Assembly: GCA_038248955.1 (NCBI GenBank)
Contig: JBBRWW010000002.1
Coordinates: 9,495 to 73,494, forward strand
Source: Lysobacter_K sp038248955
GTDB taxonomy: Bacteria > Pseudomonadota > Gammaproteobacteria > Xanthomonadales > Xanthomonadaceae
Length of the DNA stretch: 64,000 nt
Direction: 5' to 3'
Shown here: in pieces, positions 58,298 through 64,000 of the stretch
Position numbering within the stretch: position 1 is the first letter of the stretch
Layout: each line of letters starts with the position of its first letter
The notes under the pieces: generated by a model
Database searches by the model: none
What the model saw: only the letters and a program-made list of their open reading frames with translations
Told to the model about the DNA's origin: nothing
Made by a program: the position numbers and the translations under genes

Positions 58298-58717
58298 ATG
58301 AAATACCTGCATGCAATGGTCCGCGTCCGCGACCTCGACGCATCAATGACGTTCTTCCGCGATGGTCTGGGCCTGGTCGAGACCCGGCGCAAGGACTACC
58401 CGCAGGGCCGATTCACGCTGGTGTACCTGGGCGCGCCGGAGAACCCCGAGGCCGAGGTCGAACTCACCTGGAACTACGACGACGAGGCATACGGCAGCGC
58501 GCGCAACTTCGGCCATCTGGCATTCGCCGTCGACGACATCCATGCGACCTGCGAACACCTGCAGTCGATGGGCATCACCATCAACCGGCCACCGCGCGAC
58601 GGCCACATGGCGTTCGTGCGCTCGCCCGACCTGATTTCGATCGAATTGCTGCAGAAGGGCGAGGCCCTGGCACCGACCGAACCCTGGCTGTCGATGGCCA
58701 ATACCGGCATCTGGTAA
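58298..58717 (+). CDS. gloA: lactoylglutathione lyase (glyoxalase I)
   Basis: The 139-residue vicinal-oxygen-chelate protein starts MKYLHAMVRVRDLDASMTFF, with H5 as a metal ligand. VELTWNYDDEAYGSARNFGH and SIELLQKG provide the other ligands. This matches glyoxalase I, which converts the methylglyoxal-glutathione adduct to lactoylglutathione. It may be transcribed with the SDR upstream. Confidence 0.88.
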   Translation: MKYLHAMVRVRDLDASMTFFRDGLGLVETRRKDYPQGRFTLVYLGAPENPEAEVELTWNYDDEAYGSARNFGHLAFAVDDIHATCEHLQSMGITINRPPRDGHMAFVRSPDLISIELLQKGEALAPTEPWLSMANTGIW

Positions 58718-58756
58718 GCGGTGCGGCCGCCGCCGCGGCGCATGGACCCGCCGCTC

Positions 58757-59629
58757 TCAACCCATCGGAACCGGCAGTGCATGGCCGCAGCGGCGACAGA
58801 ACATCGCAGCCGGATCGTGCCCCTCCAGCGCGCAGTGTGGACAACCGCGCCGGTCGGTAGGGCCGGCTCCATGCGACAGCTCGCGCAGGCCGCCCGCGAG
58901 TTCCGCCGTATAGATGCCGGTGGGCACCGCGATCACGCCATAGCCGATCAGCACCAGTACGGAGGTGGTGAAGCGCCCGAATGCGGTCTGCGGGACGATG
59001 TCGCCGTAGCCCACGGTCGTCATGGTCGTGATCGCCCAGTACATGCTGGTCGGGATGCTGTCGAAGCCGTGGTCCGGGCCTTCGATCAGGTACATCAACG
59101 CGGCGAAGATCACCACCACCGTCATGACGCCGCTCAGGAACACCAGCAGTTTGCGGCGGCTTCGCCACAGTGCCCCCATCAACAAGCCGCTTTCCTCGAC
59201 GTAGTGGCTGAGCTTGAGGATGCGGAACAACCGCAGCATCCGCAGGACGCGCACCACCAGCAGGCTCTGGCCGCCGGGCACCAGCACTGACAGGTACGTC
59301 GGCAGGATCGACAACAGGTCGATGATTCCCCAGGCGCTCAATGCGTAGCGCAGCGGCCGCTTCACGACGACCAGGCGCATCGCGTACTCGAGCGTGAACA
59401 ACCCGGTGAATATCCACTCCAGCGGATACAGCCAGTCGGAGTGGCGGGCGTGGAACCGGGCGTCGCTGTCGGCCATCACCACCAGCACGCTGGCCAGGAT
59501 GATCGCCATCAGCAGCAGGTCGAAGTTGCGCGATGGCGGCGTGTCATGGCGGTAGATGATGTCGAACCAGGTCCGGCGCCAGCCGGTGTCCCTGGCGGGA
59601 TTGAGTTGCGGGTCGAACAGCAGACGCAT
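58757..59629 (-). CDS. voltage-gated-type K+ channel with C-terminal zinc ribbon
   Basis: The 290-residue protein has six transmembrane segments, an S4 with regularly spaced arginines (R127, R130, R133, R136 in VVRVLRMLRLFRILKLSHY), and the selectivity filter TVGYGD at 205-210. A short zinc ribbon closes the C-terminus (C263, C266, C278, C281). This resembles KvAP-like bacterial ion channels. GGAGGA precedes the ATG at 59629; the longer open frame overlaps the next promoter. Confidence 0.92.
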   Translation of the reverse strand: MRLLFDPQLNPARDTGWRRTWFDIIYRHDTPPSRNFDLLLMAIILASVLVVMADSDARFHARHSDWLYPLEWIFTGLFTLEYAMRLVVVKRPLRYALSAWGIIDLLSILPTYLSVLVPGGQSLLVVRVLRMLRLFRILKLSHYVEESGLLMGALWRSRRKLLVFLSGVMTVVVIFAALMYLIEGPDHGFDSIPTSMYWAITTMTTVGYGDIVPQTAFGRFTTSVLVLIGYGVIAVPTGIYTAELAGGLRELSHGAGPTDRRGCPHCALEGHDPAAMFCRRCGHALPVPMG

Positions 59630-59709
59630 GGGAGTCCTCCGGAGGAGGCGATTGTGACGCACAGGTTCCCGGGATCGGCGAAAATGCCGCTGCCTCCCCG
59701 TCAGCACGC

Positions 59710-60942
59710 ATGCCGATGACCAGCCAGACCGCCGAACTCCGCGCCCTCGTCGACCGCTATTACCTGCCGGTGTACCGCCCGCGCCGGATCGTGCTGGACC
59801 ACGGCATCGGCTCGCGGGTGTGGGACCTGGATGGTCGTGAATATGTCGATTTCGGCGCCGGTATCGCCGTCAACGCGCTCGGTCACGCACACCCGGCATT
59901 GGTGGCCGCATTGACCGCGCAGGCGGGAAAGCTGTGGCATACCAGCAACGTGTTCGTCAGCGAACCGCCGCTGCGCCTGGCCGAAGCGCTGGTCACCGCG
60001 TCGCGTTTCGCCCAGCGGGTGTTCCTGTGCAATTCCGGCGCCGAGGCCAACGAGGCCGCGATCAAGCTCGCGCGCAAGTGGGCGACCGGGCAAGGTCGCG
60101 AGCCGGGCCGGCGGGTGATCCTGACATTCACCGGTGGCTTCCATGGGCGCACGCTCGCCGCCGTCACCGCGACCGCGCAGCCGAAATACCACGAGGGCTT
60201 CGAGCCGCTGCCGGGCGGTTTCCGCTACAGCGACTTCAACGACCTCGTCGCGGCCGAGGCGGCCATGGCGGGCGGCGACGTCTGCGCGGTGCTGGTCGAG
60301 CCGGTGCAGGGCGAGGGCGGCGTCACCCCAGCCACGGAGGCTTTCCTGCACGGCCTGCGCGCGCTGTGCGACCGTCATGGCGCATTGCTGATGCTCGACG
60401 AGATCCAGTGCGGCATGGGCCGCACCGGCGAGCTGTTCGCCTGCCACGGCTATGGCGTCGTGCCGGACGTGGTGACGCTTGCCAAGGCGCTGGGCAGCGG
60501 GTTCCCGATCGGCGCGATGCTGGTCGGCCCGCGCGCCGCCGAGGCGATGCAGTTCGGCAGCCACGGCACGACCTTCGGTGGCAATCCGCTCGCGGCGGCG
60601 GTGGCGTTGGCGGCCTTGCGCGAGCTCTCGTCGCCGGCGCTGCGGGCGAACGTGGAGCGCCAGGCGACTGCCATCCGCGAGGGGCTGGCGGTACTGGACG
60701 CCGAGTTCAGCCTGTTCGCCGAAATTCGCGGGCGCGGGCTGATGATCGGCGCGCAATTGCGTTCCGGGAATGCCGGCAAGGCCGCGGACATCCTCGACCG
60801 CTGCATCGAGCACGGGTTGTTGCTGCTCCAGGCCGGTCCCGACGTGCTGCGCTTCGTGCCGGCACTCAACATCACCGACGCCGATGTCGCCGAAGGCCTG
60901 GCCCGGCTGCGCGCGGCGCTCGTCGACTTCCAGTGCGGCTGA
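59710..60942 (+). CDS. argD: acetylornithine transaminase-type class III aminotransferase
   Basis: The 410-residue PLP enzyme has FLCNSGAEANEAAIKLARKW, the binding-site FTGGFHGRTLAAVTAT, and the PLP lysine in TLAKALGSGFPIGAM. This pattern matches ArgD/AstC, which interconvert N-acetylornithine or succinylornithine with their semialdehydes. No arginine genes are adjacent, so another omega-amino acid substrate cannot be excluded. It is convergent with hemL. Confidence 0.82.
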   Translation: MPMTSQTAELRALVDRYYLPVYRPRRIVLDHGIGSRVWDLDGREYVDFGAGIAVNALGHAHPALVAALTAQAGKLWHTSNVFVSEPPLRLAEALVTASRFAQRVFLCNSGAEANEAAIKLARKWATGQGREPGRRVILTFTGGFHGRTLAAVTATAQPKYHEGFEPLPGGFRYSDFNDLVAAEAAMAGGDVCAVLVEPVQGEGGVTPATEAFLHGLRALCDRHGALLMLDEIQCGMGRTGELFACHGYGVVPDVVTLAKALGSGFPIGAMLVGPRAAEAMQFGSHGTTFGGNPLAAAVALAALRELSSPALRANVERQATAIREGLAVLDAEFSLFAEIRGRGLMIGAQLRSGNAGKAADILDRCIEHGLLLLQAGPDVLRFVPALNITDADVAEGLARLRAALVDFQCG

Positions 60943-60990
60943 TCGGCTCGCGGCTCCCCCACCTTCCAGGCTGGGCAGGGAGCGCCGGGC

Positions 60991-62280
60991 TCAGCTTTTT
61001 GCCACCACGAACGCCTCGCGTGCGGCGCCAATCGTGGCGGCGATCTCCGCGTCGCCGTGCGCGGCCGACATGAAGCCAGCCTCGAACGCCGACGGCGCGA
61101 AGTACACGCCGCGCTCCAGCATTGCGTGGAAGAAGCGATTGAAGCGCGCGGTGTCCGATGCCATCGCCTCGGCGAAGGTCTCCACCGGGCCTTCGCGGAA
61201 ATACAGGCCGAACATGCCCGCCGCGCGCGTGGTGTGGAACGCCACGCCGGCATCGCGCGCCGCCGCCTCCAGTCCATCGCAAAGCGCATGCGTGCTGCGT
61301 TCCAGCGCCTCGTGGAATCCCGGCGCACCAATCAGGTCCAGCGTAGCCAGGCCCGCGGCCATCGCCACCGGATTGCCGCTCAGCGTGCCGGCCTGGTAGA
61401 TCGGGCCGCTCGGCGCGATCTGACGCATCAGGTCGCGGCGACCACCGTAGGCGCCCACCGGCATGCCGCCGCCGATGATCTTGCCGAACGTGCTCAGGTC
61501 GGGCGTGACGCCATACAGTTGCTGCGCGCCGCCGAGCGCCACCCGGAATCCGGTCATCACCTCGTCGAAGATCAGCAGCGTGCCGTGTTTGGTGCACAAC
61601 TCGCGCAGGTGCTGCAGGTAGCCCTCGCGCGGCAGGATGCAGTTCGCATTGCCGACGATCGGCTCGATGATCAACGCGCCGATCTCGTCGCCGATCGCAT
61701 CGAAAAATACCGTCGCCGCGTCGAAGTCGTTGTAGGGCAGCGTCATCGTCAGGTCGGCCAGTTCGGTCGGCACGCCCGGCGAATTCGGCAGCCCCAGCGT
61801 CAGCGCGCCGCTGCCGGCCTTGACCAGGAAGCTGTCGCCGTGGCCGTGGTAGCAGCCCTCGAACTTGACGATCCGCTCGCGACCCGTGGCGCCGCGCGCC
61901 AGCCGGATCGCCGCCATCGTCGCTTCGGTTCCGGAATTCACCATCCGCACCATTTCGCAGCTGGGCACGATCGAGGTGATCGCCTCGGCCATTGTCACTT
62001 CCAGCGCGTTGGGCACCCCGAAGCTGAGGCCGTCGCGCATCGTGCGCGCGACCGCTTCGAGGACCTGCGGGTGGGCATGGCCGGCGATCATCGGGCCCCA
62101 CGAGCCGACATAGTCGATGTAGCGGTTGCCATCGACGTCAAACAGGTAAGGGCCCTGCGCGCGCTGGGCGAAGAACGGCTCGCCGCCGACCGATTTGAAC
62201 GCGCGTACCGGCGAATTGACGCCGCCGGGCAGCAACTGCTCGGCGCGGGCGAACAGGGCATGCGAGCGATCGGTGTTCAT
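60991..62280 (-). CDS. hemL: glutamate-1-semialdehyde 2,1-aminomutase
   Basis: HemL makes 5-aminolevulinate, the first committed haem precursor, from glutamate 1-semialdehyde. The 429-residue class III PLP enzyme has LLPGGVNSPVRAFKSVGGEP at the start, GSWGPMIAGHAHP, NSGTEATMAAIRLARG and the PLP lysine in TFGKIIGGGMPVGAYGG. The start codon overlaps the thiE stop (ATGA), so the two are translationally coupled. Confidence 0.97.
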   Translation of the reverse strand: MNTDRSHALFARAEQLLPGGVNSPVRAFKSVGGEPFFAQRAQGPYLFDVDGNRYIDYVGSWGPMIAGHAHPQVLEAVARTMRDGLSFGVPNALEVTMAEAITSIVPSCEMVRMVNSGTEATMAAIRLARGATGRERIVKFEGCYHGHGDSFLVKAGSGALTLGLPNSPGVPTELADLTMTLPYNDFDAATVFFDAIGDEIGALIIEPIVGNANCILPREGYLQHLRELCTKHGTLLIFDEVMTGFRVALGGAQQLYGVTPDLSTFGKIIGGGMPVGAYGGRRDLMRQIAPSGPIYQAGTLSGNPVAMAAGLATLDLIGAPGFHEALERSTHALCDGLEAAARDAGVAFHTTRAAGMFGLYFREGPVETFAEAMASDTARFNRFFHAMLERGVYFAPSAFEAGFMSAAHGDAEIAATIGAAREAFVVAKS

Positions 62281-62972
62281 GGATTCGGAATTCCCAGGAT
62301 GGTTGGGGTGAAGCAGGCCAGGTAGGCGCGGGTCGCGGCGGCCGGGTCCGGAGCGTCGAACACCCCGCTGATGACGGCGAGCAGGTCGGCGCCGGCGGCC
62401 ACGAGGGGTCGTGCATTGTCCGGGGTGATGCCGCCGATGGCCACTCGCGGCAAGCCGAGCGCCGCGCTGTCGCGCAGCAGGTCCAGTGACGCGCGGCGGG
62501 CCAGGCGCTTGGTCGGGGACGTAAAGAAGGCGCCGAACGCCACGTAGCTCGCGCCGTCGTCGCGCGCTGCCCACGCCAGATCGAGGTTGTCGTAGCACGA
62601 TGCACCCAGGATGGCGCCACTGCCGAGCGCCTGGCGTGCGACGGCCAGTTCGCCATCGTCTGGACCCAGGTGCGCGCCATCGGCGCCGATGGCTGCGGCG
62701 AGGCGCCAGTCGTCATTGATCACCAGCGCCGCGCCATGGCGCCGGCACAGTGGCTGCAATGCCCGCGCCTGCTGCTCGCGCAGGCGACGGTCGGCCGTCT
62801 TGTTGCGGTATTGCAGCCAGGTGGCGCCCGATTCCAGTACGGCGGCGACGCGAACCAGCAGCCGCTCGGTATCGGCTTCGTCGGGCGTGATCGCGTAGAG
62901 GCCGCGTGGCTGGGGATTCAGGTTCGTGGGTTCCGTGCGCACAGGCGGGGTGTGACAATGGCGATCACTCAT
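62277..62972 (-). CDS. thiE: thiamine phosphate synthase
   Basis: ThiE joins the thiazole and pyrimidine phosphates into thiamine monophosphate. The 231-residue TIM barrel has LYAITPDEADTERLLVRV, WLQYRNKTADRRLREQQ, LVINDDWRLAAAIGADGAHL and the phosphate-binding AIGGITPDNA. It is coupled to hemL, an arrangement common in gammaproteobacteria. It diverges from the rubredoxin gene with only 17 bases between them. No TPP riboswitch is seen before it. Confidence 0.96.
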   Translation of the reverse strand: MSDRHCHTPPVRTEPTNLNPQPRGLYAITPDEADTERLLVRVAAVLESGATWLQYRNKTADRRLREQQARALQPLCRRHGAALVINDDWRLAAAIGADGAHLGPDDGELAVARQALGSGAILGASCYDNLDLAWAARDDGASYVAFGAFFTSPTKRLARRASLDLLRDSAALGLPRVAIGGITPDNARPLVAAGADLLAVISGVFDAPDPAAATRAYLACFTPTILGIPNP

Positions 62973-62989
62973 CCAGCCATTATCCGCCC

Positions 62990-63181
62990 ATGTCCGACAC
63001 CGCCGCGATCACCGTGTACCGCAACTGGATGTGCGTCGTCTGCGGCTTCATCTACAACGAGGCCGAGGGCCTGCCGGAAGAGGGCATCGCCCCCGGTACG
63101 CGCTGGGATGACATCCCCGACAGCTGGACCTGTCCGGACTGCGGGGTCACCAAGGACGATTTCGAGATGATGGAACTGTAG
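62990..63181 (+). CDS. rubredoxin
   Basis: The 63-residue protein has the two CxxCG iron-binding knuckles, CVVCGFIYNEAEGLPEEGI and CPDCGVTKDDFEMMEL, typical of rubredoxin. It carries electrons, for example to oxygenases or peroxide-reducing systems. The start at 62990 (MSDTAAITVYRNW) is preferred; a longer in-frame form would run into thiE. It is convergent with the DUF192 gene. Confidence 0.97.
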   Translation: MSDTAAITVYRNWMCVVCGFIYNEAEGLPEEGIAPGTRWDDIPDSWTCPDCGVTKDDFEMMEL

Positions 63182-63213
63182 GGCCGGCGCCGATATCACC
63201 GCGGCCGATATCC

Positions 63214-63657
63214 CTATGGTGCTGCGACGCCTGGTCCGAATTGCAGCGTCGCACCATCGGCAAGCTCCAGCCGCGCGGCTTCGCCGGCATTGAGTTCCAG
63301 CACATAACGGGCCGGCGCGTTGCTCGGGTAGGGAGGGCACCGATCGCCAAGCGAGCACGGCGGCACGTCGCGCTGCTGCGACACCAGCCGCTTCGCGGTG
63401 TCGAAATACAGGATGTCCAGTGGGATCCGGGTGTTCTTCATCCAGTAGGCCTGCGGCTCCTCGCGCTCATGCACGAAGAGCATGCCGCGATCGGCGCCCA
63501 TCTCGTCGCGGAACATCAATCCGCGTGACCGCTCCGCATCGTTGTCCGCGACCTCGACGGCGTAGCGCTGGCCGCCGATCTCGACCCACGGCGCGCCCGA
63601 CGCACATCCCGCCAGCAACACGCTCAAGCAGGCAAGCAGGATCTTGGACGTGGTCAT
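63214..63657 (-). CDS. DUF192-family lipoprotein
   Basis: The 147-residue protein has a lipobox (LLAGC, C18) and a DUF192 domain with RGLMFRDEMGADRGMLFVHE, AYWMKNTRIPLDILYF and APARYVLELNAGEA. Members of this family are small secreted or membrane-tethered proteins without a settled function. The start at 63657 follows GGAAAG. The longer open frame to 63954 overlaps the rRNA promoter region and is rejected. Confidence 0.9.
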   Translation of the reverse strand: MTTSKILLACLSVLLAGCASGAPWVEIGGQRYAVEVADNDAERSRGLMFRDEMGADRGMLFVHEREEPQAYWMKNTRIPLDILYFDTAKRLVSQQRDVPPCSLGDRCPPYPSNAPARYVLELNAGEAARLELADGATLQFGPGVAAP

Positions 63658-63885
63658 GGGTGCTTTCCGGGTGGGGGTCACCGCGAACACTCGGTGACAG
63701 GCCATGGAGGCGTCAAGCCTGCGCGAAGCGCGCCCTGGCTGAACGGGCGAAACCGCTGCAAAAAGAATTCGCGAAAGGGCTTCCCAAGTGCCAGCGGGAT
63801 CTGCATAATGCGCGGCCCCGCTGACCGGACCGGAACAACGGCCGAAGTCGACGGGGGAAGCAGCAGAAAAAGATTTCACGAGGTG
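63658..63885. other. rrn upstream region
   Basis: No gene is seen. A possible extra promoter lies at 63781-63809 (TTCCCA, 17-base spacer, CATAAT) with plus-strand direction, weak in its -35 box. An A-rich stretch (63867-63872) just before the main rrn promoter could act as an UP element. Confidence 0.35.
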
Positions 63886-63913
63886 TTGACGGACTCGGAA
63901 TCTGCTGTAAGAT
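63886..63913 (+). promoter_or_regulatory. rRNA operon promoter
   Basis: TTGACG (63886-63891), a 16-base spacer and TAAGAT (63908-63913) form a strong vegetative promoter followed by a GC-rich discriminator (GTGCGGC). An rRNA leader follows, so this should drive an rrn operon just right of the window. Fis, encoded at 7 kb, is the usual activator of such promoters. Confidence 0.82.
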
Positions 63914-63919
63914 GTGCGG

Positions 63920-64000
63920 CTCACTCGACGGCTTTGAGGTCGGGTACGGGACAAGGCGCTGAGGCCGGTTCCGAAGATCTTTGACAGTGTGCGCAGGTGA
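63920..64000 (+). other. leader of an rRNA operon (16S gene outside window)
   Basis: The stretch runs without a coding frame from the promoter to the window edge. AGATCTTTGACA at 63975-63986 matches the boxA antitermination element of rrn leaders (E. coli TGCTCTTTAACA), and the sequence after it resembles the region just before 16S rRNA in Xanthomonadaceae. Confidence 0.75.

Overview
The window is high-GC bacterial chromosome (about two thirds G+C or more by eye), densely packed with housekeeping genes on both strands. Gene content and order point to a gammaproteobacterium of the Xanthomonadaceae/Lysobacteraceae (Lysobacter, Luteimonas or Xanthomonas-like). The markers are the run cutA-dsbD-tlpA-aroQ-accB-accC-prmA-fis-purH-purD, groESL with both a sigma-32 promoter and a CIRCE operator, a PPi-dependent phosphofructokinase beside a membrane pyrophosphatase, and a short adenylate kinase. 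No insertion sequence, prophage, CRISPR array, tRNA or defence island was seen. An rRNA operon promoter and leader run off the right edge.

Layout. 1-3.4 kb: end of a NudC-type Nudix hydrolase, ampE, and an MFS-acyltransferase fusion. 3.5-15.3 kb: a long minus-strand run covering purine synthesis (purD, purH), fis, a zinc-ribbon membrane protein, prmA, the acetyl-CoA carboxylase biotin subunits (accC, accB), aroQ, a TlpA thioredoxin, a DsbD with a duplicated N-terminal domain, and cutA. 15.4-16.6 kb: a nuclease remnant, an XRE regulator and a regulatory, possibly sRNA-bearing intergenic region. 16.6-18.7 kb: groES-groEL. 19.3-25.7 kb: glnE, an ELM1-family protein, a nitroreductase, YceI, pirin and a small zinc protein. 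25.9-30.7 kb: envelope/LPS genes (GT4 glycosyltransferase, O-antigen-ligase-like protein, LpxL-type acyltransferase, waaA). 30.9-38.3 kb: a tripartite efflux locus (tolC, methyltransferase, tetR, divergent adaptor and RND pump). 38.4-43.1 kb: thrC, thrB and thiC behind a TPP riboswitch. 43.3-45.1 kb: an overlapping 2OG-oxygenase/sulfotransferase pair of unknown purpose. 45.2-54.6 kb: pyrophosphate and energy genes (ppa, hppA, pfp, adk) with an orphan ATP-grasp enzyme, mpl and a LON-domain protein. 54.6-63.7 kb: a DedA-PAP2-LssY fusion, a small LPS-kinase-like protein, an SDR, a glyoxalase, a K+ channel, an argD-type aminotransferase, hemL, thiE, rubredoxin and a DUF192 lipoprotein. 63.9-64.0 kb: rrn promoter and leader.

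How the parts work together. Two themes recur. The first is envelope building: lipid A acylation, Kdo transfer, O-antigen ligation, peptidoglycan recycling, periplasmic thiol chemistry and efflux. The second is a pyrophosphate economy, in which PPi is hydrolysed by a soluble enzyme, used to pump protons, or used as phosphoryl donor in glycolysis.

No complete new system is obvious. The least explained items are an AT-richer element with 11-bp perfect inverted repeats between purH and purD, two candidate small RNAs flanking groESL, the oxygenase/sulfotransferase pair, the DsbD domain duplication, and a 16-bp tandem repeat grown from the 3' end of ppa.
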